DNA from: Micromonospora lupini str. Lupac 08
GTDB lineage: Bacteria; Actinomycetota; Actinomycetes; Mycobacteriales; Micromonosporaceae
Length of the DNA stretch: 64,000 nucleotides
Reading direction: 5' to 3'
NCBI RefSeq assembly: GCF_000297395.2
Contig: NZ_HF570108.1
Coordinates: 3,551,297-3,615,296, forward strand
Of the stretch, positions 1 through 8,300 are shown piece after piece. Both the position numbers and the translations under genes were made by a program. Under the pieces are notes generated by a model. The model saw nothing but the letters and a program-made list of their open reading frames with translations. It had not been told where the DNA came from and did no database searches. Position 1 is the stretch's first letter; every line of letters starts with the position of its first letter.

Positions 1-1
1 C

Positions 2-763
2 CTGCGGGTGCACCACCTCGGCGTCAAGGCGCTCGCCGTGCACGACGACGAGATGCTGCGCCTGGTCGAGCAGTGGTGGCCGTTCGAGACGAACATGGGC
101 CCGCTGACCCTCGCCGAGTTCCGGGAACGGCACCAGGTGGTGCGCTACACGCCCTCGGTGGACGAGTTCCGCCAGCTCGCCGCGGTCGCCGCCGCCCAGG
201 GCATCGCCGTGGTCAACGCGGGCTACGTCTACGACGCCGAGCTGACGAGCCGGCTGTCCGACCTGGACAGCACGATCGTCACCGAGGTCCTCACGGCGAG
301 CGACCTGGCGACCCGGCTGGAACCGCTCGACCCGGACGTCGAGCTGGCGGTGCGGCCCTTCCTCGTCCTGGCGCAGCGGACCCTCGACCGCCTCGGCGTG
401 CAGGTGCTGGTCCGCGCCTTCGAACCGGCCAGCATGCCGGCGCTGCACCTGCTCGACGGGGACACCGCCCTGGCGGTGGACCTGCGGCAGGGGCAGGAGC
501 AGGCCGACGAGCTGTGGTCGTCGATCCTCGGCACCTTCACGCAGGGGCGCGACGAGCGGCCACAGTTGGTGTTCAACCACCGCAACCCCCTCGTCCGGCA
601 GGCCATCGCGACCGGCGACGACGAGCTGACGACGCTCGCCATCGAGGGGCTGTACGTGCAGGCGCTGCTGCTGGGCCACCAGCCGCTGCGGCCCGCGGAC
701 ACCGCCGCGCTCAACCAGTCGTTCCTCGGGCTGCTCGCCCGCGCCATGGGAGGGGCCCGGTGA
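2..763 (+). CDS. HSP90-like chaperone, C-terminal part (5' end outside window)
   Basis: The reading frame is open from the first complete codon of the window, so only the last ~253 residues are present. The visible part resembles the middle and C-terminal regions of the HSP90-family proteins found in actinomycetes beside a TPR gene; it is not classical HtpG. Seen: a Trp/Pro-rich stretch (QWWPFETNMGPL) near the start, then a mixed alpha/beta region ending in MGGAR. The ATPase domain would lie upstream. The stop overlaps the GTG start of the following TPR gene by four bases, so the two are translationally coupled and probably act together, perhaps as chaperone and co-chaperone. The family call rests on remembered similarity and gene order; function is inference. 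Confidence 0.72.
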   Translation: MRVHHLGVKALAVHDDEMLRLVEQWWPFETNMGPLTLAEFRERHQVVRYTPSVDEFRQLAAVAAAQGIAVVNAGYVYDAELTSRLSDLDSTIVTEVLTASDLATRLEPLDPDVELAVRPFLVLAQRTLDRLGVQVLVRAFEPASMPALHLLDGDTALAVDLRQGQEQADELWSSILGTFTQGRDERPQLVFNHRNPLVRQAIATGDDELTTLAIEGLYVQALLLGHQPLRPADTAALNQSFLGLLARAMGGAR

Positions 764-2823
764 CCGCCTCGGAGCAGGAGCTGCGCGAGCGCCTCGCCCA
801 GGCGTACGCGCTGCCGCGCGGCCCCGCCCGGTTCGCCGCGCTGGACGCGGTCTTCCGGCACGCCGACGCGGCCGGTGACGTGCCGTTCGCCTTTTCCGCG
901 CGGATGCGGGCGATAAGTGACTTCCACCACGGCGGAGACCCCACCCGGGCGTTCCTCGCCTTCTCCTGGTGCCTGGCGACGTTCGACAGGCAGCCGGAGG
1001 TGGTGGGCGAGCACCATGCGCACAGCCTGCTCTGGGACTTCAAGTGGATCGTCTGGGCGCTGCCCCAGTTCCCGGACATCCCCCTGGAGCGCACCATGGC
1101 GGTGCTCGACGACATGCAACGCCGCTATCAGCTCGCCGGGCACAGCCTGCACGCGGTCCACCAGCACCGCTGGCTGGTGGCGCACCACGTCGGGGACATG
1201 GCCGCCGCCCAGGAGTCGTACGACCGGATGGTGACCGCCAAGCGGGACGCGCTGTCGGACTGCGGCGCGTGTGTCCCGTCGGGCCAGGTGCGGCACCTCA
1301 CGTCCCTCGGCCGCTTCGACGAGGCCATCGCCGTGGGCGAGCCGTACAAGCGCGGTGGCTGCACCGAGCAGCCCCAGTGGATGCTCAGCGAGCTGCTCAC
1401 GCCGTACCTGCGGGTGGGTCGGTTCGACGAGGCCGTCGAGGCGCACCGGGACGGCTACCGCCGCATCCGCGACGACCGCCACCACCTCGACAACCTCGCC
1501 CAGCACGTGCTGTTCTGCGGCCTGACCGGCAACGAGGCGCGTGGCCTGGAGCTGGTGGAACGGCACCTGAGCTGGCTGGAACGCCCCTCGTCGCCGTACG
1601 CGGCGATGGAGTTCGCCGCTTCCGCCGCGCTGGTCCTCGGCCGGCTCTCCGCGTCCGGGCACGGGGCTCTGGCGCTGTCGCGCCGCTCCGACGACGGCAC
1701 CCGTCGGTGGGAAGCGACGGTGGCCGAGGTCCACGACGAGATGGCCGGGCACGCTCGCGCGACAGCCGCCCGGTTCGACGTCCGCAACGGCAACCGGCAC
1801 CAGAGCGACCGGGTCGAGGCGCGCATGGCGGCGACGCCTGTGGCGCAGCGGGTGCCGCTCACCGTCCTCGCCGGGCGCGTCACCGCGCCCGAGCGGCCGG
1901 TCGACCCGGCGCTGGCCGCCCTCGTCGAGCGGGTCGCCGCGCTCACCGCTGCCGGCGACGCGGCCGGCGCCGCGCGGGCCCGCCTCGAGGTGGCGCACAC
2001 CCTGCGCAACTCGGGCCGACAGGAGGACGCCGTCGAGGCGGCCGAGGAGGCGGTCCGCAGCCTCGACCGGGCCGGTCTGCGCGACGACGCGGCCCGCTGC
2101 CGTCACCTGCTGTGGGAGCTGTACCGCCGGGCCTACCACCACCGCGACGCGGCGCGGGCGGTGCTGGCCGAGCTGACCCCCGCCGGGGACCTGCCCGACG
2201 GGGTGCCTCCGCTGGAGGTGATCCTGGAGGACGCGGCCGACCTGCTGCAGGGCATGGAGGGTCTCACCCATCTGGTCACTGCCGCCGACCGGCACCGGGC
2301 CAACGGCAACGCCGACGCCGAGCTGCGGGTGCTGCGCAAGGCGCTCGCGCGGCTGGCCAACCGCCCCCCGGACGATGTCGCCTGGGCGGTGCTGGCCCGC
2401 GTCGACACCCTCGGCGCGGCCGAGCAGCCCACGTCCGCCGAGCACGCGGGCAGGGATCAGGTGGCCGCCGCGCAGCTGCTGGCCGCCGCCGACCGCACCG
2501 CGGAGGCGCTCGACCGGCTCGACGCGGCCGTCACCTGGTTCGACGGCGACGAGCTGGCGGACGAGCGTCGCTCGGCCCGACTGGACCGGGCGCGGTTGCG
2601 TCTGCGCGTCGGCGAGCCGGCCCGCGCCGAGGCGGAGGCGCGGGAGGTGCTGGCCGAGGATCCCGACGAGTACGGCTACGCGGCCACCGCGGTGCTGGCG
2701 CTGGCCCTGCGGGCGCAGGGCCGCGCCGACGAGGCGGGCAAGGCGCTGGCTGCGCGCGAGATGGACGAGGACGACGTCGACTTCTATACCGAAGACCTCG
2801 GGCCGTACGACGACGAGGACTGA
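760..2823 (+). CDS. tetratricopeptide-repeat protein paired with HSP90-like gene
   Basis: A 687-residue, mostly alpha-helical, Ala/Glu/Arg/Leu-rich protein beginning MTASEQELRERL. Helical pairs typical of TPR repeats recur throughout (for example around 'GRFDEAIAVGEPYKRGG' and 'GRFDEAVEAHRDGYRR'), with a second repeat block in the C-terminal third. There is no signal peptide or membrane segment, so it is probably cytosolic. The tail is very acidic (EMDEDDVDF...DDED). I chose the GTG at 760 because it overlaps the upstream stop (GTGA) and because the reading frame further upstream is only the antiparallel/offset shadow of the HSP90-like gene. TPR proteins are scaffolds; here the partner is likely the upstream chaperone. 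The exact role is unknown. Confidence 0.85.
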   Translation: MTASEQELRERLAQAYALPRGPARFAALDAVFRHADAAGDVPFAFSARMRAISDFHHGGDPTRAFLAFSWCLATFDRQPEVVGEHHAHSLLWDFKWIVWALPQFPDIPLERTMAVLDDMQRRYQLAGHSLHAVHQHRWLVAHHVGDMAAAQESYDRMVTAKRDALSDCGACVPSGQVRHLTSLGRFDEAIAVGEPYKRGGCTEQPQWMLSELLTPYLRVGRFDEAVEAHRDGYRRIRDDRHHLDNLAQHVLFCGLTGNEARGLELVERHLSWLERPSSPYAAMEFAASAALVLGRLSASGHGALALSRRSDDGTRRWEATVAEVHDEMAGHARATAARFDVRNGNRHQSDRVEARMAATPVAQRVPLTVLAGRVTAPERPVDPALAALVERVAALTAAGDAAGAARARLEVAHTLRNSGRQEDAVEAAEEAVRSLDRAGLRDDAARCRHLLWELYRRAYHHRDAARAVLAELTPAGDLPDGVPPLEVILEDAADLLQGMEGLTHLVTAADRHRANGNADAELRVLRKALARLANRPPDDVAWAVLARVDTLGAAEQPTSAEHAGRDQVAAAQLLAAADRTAEALDRLDAAVTWFDGDELADERRSARLDRARLRLRVGEPARAEAEAREVLAEDPDEYGYAATAVLALALRAQGRADEAGKALAAREMDEDDVDFYTEDLGPYDDED

Positions 2824-2833
2824 CCTGTCGTCG

Positions 2834-3736
2834 TCAGCGACGGGTCGGCCGTGTGTCGTCGATGACGAGGGTGGCCAGCAGGGCGGGGTGGTCGGTCGCC
2901 CCGCCCATGCCCACCGACCGGGCGCAGCAGAGCATGATGTCGGCGCTGGTCAGGATGTGCTGCACCGCGCCGTCGCCGACGCGCCGGTAACCGGGTGGCG
3001 TGCAGGCCCGTACGTCGGGGTCGTCGTCGAGGCGGAGGTTGAGGTCGCCGCTGAGCACGGTGGGCGCGTACCCGCTGTCTCGCCTGACGGCGGGCAGGAT
3101 CTCGTCGAGCAGGTGGCCGCACTGGGTGAGCGCGACGGCGTGGCTGGTCGCCGCCAGGTGGGTGGTGCAGGCGTTGAGGGCGTCGCCGACGTGGACGCAC
3201 AGCCAGGGTCGCTCCTCGGGGTCCGCGACGTCCTGTGTGGGGTGGATTCCACTGTGCACGGCGTGCCGGCCGTCCGCCGCCAGCCGGGTCAGCAACCCGA
3301 TGCCGTACGCCTGGCCGTTGCGGCACCGGGTGTCGGCGCCGCTGGGGCGGTCACCGGCGGCCTGGAAGGCGGACACGACCATCGCGTCGGTGTGGACGGC
3401 CGCGAACACCGCCTCCAGGGTGGGCACGTCGCTCTGGCAGATTTCGTTGAGAGTCACCAGGTCGGGTCGTTCGGCCCGGATGACCTCGGCGGCTCTGGTC
3501 AGTGACCGGCCGGTGTAACAGCCGGCGCGACCGCTGTTGCACAGGTTCAGCTGGAGCACCCGCACCGTCGTGGGCGCGGAAGCCCCCGCCACCGGCGATT
3601 CGGCCGGCACTGCGGCGACGGCGACGAGGCAGCCGAGGGCAAGCGCGCGGCGGATCGCGCGGTACGGGCCGGACGCACGGCGGCCGAGGAGCGCGCCAGG
3701 GGATCGGGTGGTGTCGCCGGGCGGATCTGTCGACAT
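2834..3736 (-). CDS. secreted endonuclease/exonuclease/phosphatase-family protein
   Basis: 300 residues. The N-terminus has a twin-arginine-free signal region (hydrophobic stretch ALALGCLVAVAAVPAES at about 30-46), so export is likely. Motifs of the EEP (DNase I-like) fold are visible in order: QLNLCNS near residue 65, LNE (metal-binding Glu) about 30 residues later, SGDLN (Asp/Asn) about residue 230 and TDHPAL (catalytic Asp-His) near the C-terminus. The family cleaves phosphodiester bonds in nucleic acids or lipid/sugar phosphates; the substrate cannot be read from sequence. Six or more cysteines suggest disulfides in an exported protein. The ATG is preceded by GGAG. It converges with the TPR gene with only 10 bp between, leaving no room for a separate terminator. 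Confidence 0.85.
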   Translation of the reverse strand: MSTDPPGDTTRSPGALLGRRASGPYRAIRRALALGCLVAVAAVPAESPVAGASAPTTVRVLQLNLCNSGRAGCYTGRSLTRAAEVIRAERPDLVTLNEICQSDVPTLEAVFAAVHTDAMVVSAFQAAGDRPSGADTRCRNGQAYGIGLLTRLAADGRHAVHSGIHPTQDVADPEERPWLCVHVGDALNACTTHLAATSHAVALTQCGHLLDEILPAVRRDSGYAPTVLSGDLNLRLDDDPDVRACTPPGYRRVGDGAVQHILTSADIMLCCARSVGMGGATDHPALLATLVIDDTRPTRR

Positions 3737-3859
3737 GCGGTCTCCGGCAGCGGGAGGCGACAGTCTTCGCCGAGGTGTCCGTGATCATACTGCCGGCCGT
3801 CGCGCTACGAGCGGACGTTCATTCGCCCGCTCCTGCCCGGCGACTGAGCGCACGCGCCG

Positions 3860-3917
3860 CGCTGAACACGGGCCGTGCGAGGAGGGTGGACCCCGCACGA
3901 CCCGTGTCCGTTCAGCG
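3860..3917 (-). terminator. hairpin terminator at end of xylanase gene
   Basis: Positions 3866-3879 pair with 3894-3907 (13 of 14 bases), and an outer arm (CGCTGAA with TTCAGCG) extends the stem through a 3-base bulge up to the xylanase stop codon. It has no T-run, as is usual in high-GC actinomycetes. Confidence 0.55.
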
Positions 3918-5105
3918 GTGCGGCCTGGGTGCGACGCGCGGCAGGACGTACGGCGGGCCGGCGAAGATCAGGTCCGACTTCAACTCCTGGTACGCCCGCT
4001 TGGGCTGGTAGTTCTCGTCGTAGATGGTGGCCAGGCCCTCCGGCGGGTCGTTGAACCAGTCCGGCACCCACGAGTACTTGTCGCTGAAACCCCAGACGGT
4101 GTACGACAGGCAGGTGCGTACGGCGAGGCACGCCTTCATCAGCACGCTGAAGTTGGCGGCCGACGCCTGCAACCGGGGGTTGATCTCGGCGGAGTTGCCG
4201 GCCCGGACGGCCTCGGTCATCTCGCTGCGGACGTCGACCTCGGTGAACGCGGTGGCCAGACCGAGACCGGCGAACCGCTTCAGGGCAGCGGTCACCTGGA
4301 GGGTGTCGAAGTTGCCGTACTGAGTGCCCAGGTGGCCCTGCGAGCCGACGCCGTCGATCGGGACGCCCTGTGCGCGCAGCCCCTTGGCCATGTCGTAGAC
4401 GAACTGCGTCTTGTCGTCGGCCGGGTTGCCGGAGCCGAACGCCTCGATGTTGTAGTCGTTGTAGAACAGCAGCGCCCTGGGATCGGCGGCGCGGGCCCAG
4501 CGGAACGCGTCGGCGATGTAGTCGGGGCCGAGGTTCTGCGCCCAGAAACCCTTGTAGTGCAGAGTCGACGGGGTGTCCCAGGGGTCGCTGACCGCCTCGT
4601 TGACGACGTCCCACTGCCAGATCCTGCCCTGGTAGCGCTTGACGACTGTGGTGATGTGCTTGCGCAGCAGCTCGCGCAGCTCCTGCTTGCTGATGCTGCC
4701 GTCGGCGACGCCGCTGGTCAGCCAGGCGGGCAGTTGGCTGTGCCAGACCAGCACGTGGCCGCGCACGGCCTGCCTGTTGCGCGCGGCGAACTCGACGAGC
4801 TGGTCGGCGGCCGTCCAGTCGTAGGTGCCGCGGGTGGGCTCCAGGCTCTCCCACTTCATCGCGTTCTCGGCGGTGACCGAGGAGAACTCGGAGGCGGCCA
4901 GCCGACGGTACTGCGGGTCGCCGGCGTCGTTGAGGGCTGTCGCGTTCACCGCGGTGCCGATCTTCAGGCCGTGGCGCTGGCCGAGGGCCGCGAGGGTCTG
5001 CGTGGTCGGGTCGTACGGCCGGCTCGCGGTGGCCGGTAACGCGTTCAACGCCGCAGCGGTCGCGACGGCGACGACGCCGGCGCTGATCCACCGTCTTGGC
5101 TTCAT
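3912..5105 (-). CDS. secreted GH10 endo-1,4-beta-xylanase
   Basis: 397 residues; hydrolyses internal beta-1,4 bonds of xylan outside the cell. A signal peptide is clear (KPRRW then a hydrophobic core, cleavage near ATA-S at about 27). The GH10 barrel follows with both catalytic glutamates: acid/base E170 in WDVVNEA and nucleophile E289 in TEVDVR. HVLVWHSQ and TVWGFSDKYSW are also GH10 hallmarks. There is no carbohydrate-binding module; the protein ends just after the barrel. The ATG has a strong AAGGAAGG ribosome site. It is monocistronic, with its own promoter and direct-repeat elements upstream (5199-5241) and a hairpin at its stop. Induction by xylan fragments is likely from family knowledge and the operator-like repeats. 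Confidence 0.95.
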   Translation of the reverse strand: MKPRRWISAGVVAVATAAALNALPATASRPYDPTTQTLAALGQRHGLKIGTAVNATALNDAGDPQYRRLAASEFSSVTAENAMKWESLEPTRGTYDWTAADQLVEFAARNRQAVRGHVLVWHSQLPAWLTSGVADGSISKQELRELLRKHITTVVKRYQGRIWQWDVVNEAVSDPWDTPSTLHYKGFWAQNLGPDYIADAFRWARAADPRALLFYNDYNIEAFGSGNPADDKTQFVYDMAKGLRAQGVPIDGVGSQGHLGTQYGNFDTLQVTAALKRFAGLGLATAFTEVDVRSEMTEAVRAGNSAEINPRLQASAANFSVLMKACLAVRTCLSYTVWGFSDKYSWVPDWFNDPPEGLATIYDENYQPKRAYQELKSDLIFAGPPYVLPRVAPRPHR

Positions 5106-5198
5106 CTGCCTTCCTTTCGGTGATGATCGACAGGTGTCGATCTTTGAAGGGAGGGTGCGGCCCGGATGTCATGGGGGCGTGGGGCGGGACGAGGACCG

Positions 5199-5241
5199 GA
5201 AACTCGTTCGAAACGTTATGGCCGTCGATGGGCCCCGTCAA
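5199..5241 (-). promoter_or_regulatory. xylanase promoter with GAAAC direct repeats
   Basis: Read on the minus strand: -35 TTGACG (5236-5241), 17 bp, -10 TAACGT (5213-5218), about 100 nt before the ATG. Overlapping and just downstream of the -10 are two GAAAC copies on the plus strand (5199-5203 and 5210-5214) spaced 11 bp, one helical turn, which would suit a repressor. The -35 is followed by GGGG, as in the GH81 and GH18 promoters of this window. Confidence 0.55.
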
Positions 5242-5299
5242 CTCTGAAAACTTCCGGAAAAGAGTCGGGTGAGCTGCGCGGCTGTGGACAGTCGTCGGA

Positions 5300-5310
5300 T
5301 GAAAGTTTCG
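5300..5310 (-). promoter_or_regulatory. CGAAACTTTCA palindrome upstream of xylanase
   Basis: The minus strand reads CGAAACTTTCA, a 10/11 match to the CGAAA-N-TTTCG palindrome described upstream of Streptomyces xylanase and xylosidase genes (established knowledge). It lies about 60 bp upstream of the proposed -35. A regulator site is inference. Confidence 0.4.
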
Positions 5311-5330
5311 AGGGTGCGTCCGCTCACGAC

Positions 5331-5374
5331 AGTGGGGACGGCACCGACCGCGATGAGTCGGTGCCGTCCCCACT
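5331..5374 (-). terminator. 18-bp perfect hairpin after carboxylase gene
   Basis: 5331-5348 and 5357-5374 are perfect reverse complements (18 bp) around an 8-base loop, 16 bp downstream of the carboxylase stop codon. A very strong rho-independent-type terminator without a T-run. Confidence 0.8.
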
Positions 5375-5389
5375 GGCAGGGCGAGGGCC

Positions 5390-8300
5390 CTACCGCAGAC
5401 GCGCCTCGATGGCCTCGATGACGCGCGGACGCAGCTCGGCGGCGCGGATGACGGCGTCCACCGAGCCGACCTCGACGGCACGTTGGATGTTGTGCACCCG
5501 GTCGAACTCCGTGGCCACCTCACCGAGCTTCTCCGCCCGCACCGACGAGCGCAGCTCGTCGAGCTCGGCGGCCAGCGCGGCGCGCTCGGTGCCGGCCGCG
5601 GCGGCGACACGGGCCTCCAGGGCCCGCACCCGCTCGTCGGCGGCCGTACGGGCGTTGACGTCGGCGGAGAACACCACCGCCGCGGCGGGAGCACCGCCGA
5701 GCACCGAGGCGAACGACCCCTCAAGCGCGAGCACCGTCATGCTCGGGTTCAGCGCCTTCGAGAACACCACGAACGCGCCGCCGTGGTAGCGCGAGATCAC
5801 GCAGAACACGATCGGACCCTGGAAGTTCACGATCGCCCGGCCGATCTCCGCGCCGTACTCCAGTTGCAGCTTGCGCATCGACTCGGGCGAGCCGTCGAAG
5901 CCGGACAGGTTCGCCAGCACGACCAGGGGCCGGTTGCCGCTGGCCGCGTTGATGGCCCGCGCGGCCTTCTTCGACGAGCGGGGGAACAGCGTGCCCGCCG
6001 TGTAGGTGTCCGGGCCGTCGGTGGGCGGGAACCCGCGTCGCGGTACCGACCGGGACTCGATGCCGAGCAGGCACACCGGGATGCCACCGAGGTGGGCGTC
6101 CTGCACCACCGCGGTGTCGGCGTCGGCCATGCCCGCCCACCGCTCCAGCACCGGGTGGTCCTGGTCGGCGAGGGCCCGCAGCACCGTCCGGATGTCGAAC
6201 GGCTTCTTGCGGTCCGGGTTGGCCTCGGCGGAGAAGATCTCACCGACCGTGCGGAAGGGGCTGCCGGCCACGTCGTGCGGGAACGCCGAGACGTCGCGGT
6301 CCACCGGGTCGGTGGTGGTCGCCCGCCGTGGCGCGTCCTCGCCGGGCGCGACGTACGTGTGCTCGTAGTGGGCCATCAGCACGTCCCGCGCGGCGGTCAG
6401 GTTCGGCGCCCAGTACTGCGCCTGCCCGTTCGGCCCCATCACCCGGTCGTAGCCGCCGATGCCGAAGTTGTCCTCGGCGGACACCCCGCCGGAGAAGTCG
6501 AGCGACTGCTTGCCGGTGAGCACCATCGCCGAGTCCGGCGTCATCACCAGGACGCCCTTGGTGTGCATGAGCATCGTGGCCTCGGCGTTCCAGTACGGCT
6601 GCGCGCCGACGTTGATGCCCGCCACGACGATGTTGATCTCGCCGCCGGCCTGGGTGAACTTGACGATCCGCTTGAGCGCGGCGGCCACCCAGTCCATGTT
6701 CTCCGTGCCCGAGGTCATCGAGATCCGGGCTCCGGCGGACAGCGCCCACCACTCCAGCGGCACCCGCATCCGCTCCGCCAGGTCCAGCGCGGCGATCACC
6801 CGCCGGCACTCCGGCTCGGACAGGGCGCCCAACGACTTCGTCGGGTCGCCGAGCAGCACCACGCGGGTGACACCCTCCGGGTGCAGCGTGGCAGGCGTGG
6901 TGACGACACCGGCGACGATCGCGGCGCGGTTGCGCCCCTTCGGCCGGTCCACCGGCACCAGCGCGTGCGCGTCGTCCAGGTCGTGCTCGACGAAGTCACC
7001 GAGCCGGCTGGTCAACTCGTACGGGTACACCGTGTTGCGGCTGCTGGCCCGCAGCACCTTCAGCCGGTACTCGTCGAGCGGCTCCACCGGCTCGACCGGC
7101 GGCTCGCCCACGGCCAGCTCCGCGCCGCCCGCGGCGTCGAACGAGATCCGTACCGCGATCTTGGTCAGCTCGCCGGTGCGACGGTCGCGCTGCCGCGCGA
7201 TGAACAGGATCTCCTCCAGGCCCGCGCCCACTGTCGTCGGGCGCACGCGCCCGGCGATCATCTCCATCTCCTCGCGGGTCAGCTCGCTCGGCGGCCAGAC
7301 GTAGACCACGATCCGGTTGGTGGTGAAGCGCGTCTTCGACGGCCGCCGCGACTGGGCCCGGCGGATCGAGTCGAGGCAGGCCGCGACCGCGTCCTCGGCG
7401 GTCGGCAGCGCCACCAGCCGGCCGTCCTGCTCGCGCAGCTCGGTCAGGTCGCGGACCTGGGCGAACGCGACGAGGCGTTCGTCGGCCGGGTTCTCCCGCG
7501 CCACGCACTGGAAGAGGTAGACCTCCTCGTCGGACGACGGCAGCCGGGTCAGGTCGAACTTGTGCAGCCGCTCCAACTGCATCCGCTGCGCGATGTACGG
7601 GTGCAGACCGCGGATCAGCCGGTCCTCGACCATTGCGCCGTCCGACGGGCGGAAGGTGAAGTGGTGGTGCATGACCGCGCCGCCGCGACCCGCGACGGTG
7701 GCGGTGAGCCGACGGACCTGCGCCGGCAACGGGTGTGCGGCGATCACCTGGAGCAGCGCGGCGGCCATGGCGTCGAAGTCCTCCGGCTGGTTCTCCCAGG
7801 CGAGGTAGATGTCGGCGTCGACGGAGTCCTCGTCGCCGGCCAACTCGGCGAGCCCTCGGAGCGCGCCACCCAGCGCGTCGAAGCTCACCGCCGCGGAGAC
7901 CACACTGGAGTCCGCGCGTTCGGCGACCACGAAGGCGCAGTCGGCGACCTCGCGGGTCCGCACCCGGGTGAGGGCCTTGTTGCCGTAGTAGCGGCGGGTG
8001 AGCACCTCCAGCATGACCGTGTTGTCCAGGTGGTCACGGACCAGGCGCTGGCCGAGCAGGCGCACCAGCGGTTCGGTGCTGCGGACCATCTCGGCGATGC
8101 GCTCGGCGCGGTCGGGGGCGTCCGGCTGCGCGTCCAGGTGCCGCAGGTGCGCCCGGATCTGGGCGTAGACACGGGCCCGGTTACGGCGCAGCAGCGGCTG
8201 CGCGAACCAGGCGAACACCACGCCCCGGGCCAGGTCGGCGATGGCGGGGAAGCGGACCTGCGTCGCGGCGATCAGCCGCTCCAGCGCCAGGCCGGCGGGC

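Noticed and set aside
229..2445. Long minus-strand open frame opposite the HSP90/TPR genes
   Set aside because: Arg/Gly/Ala-rich composition without domains; it is the antisense shadow typical of high-GC DNA.
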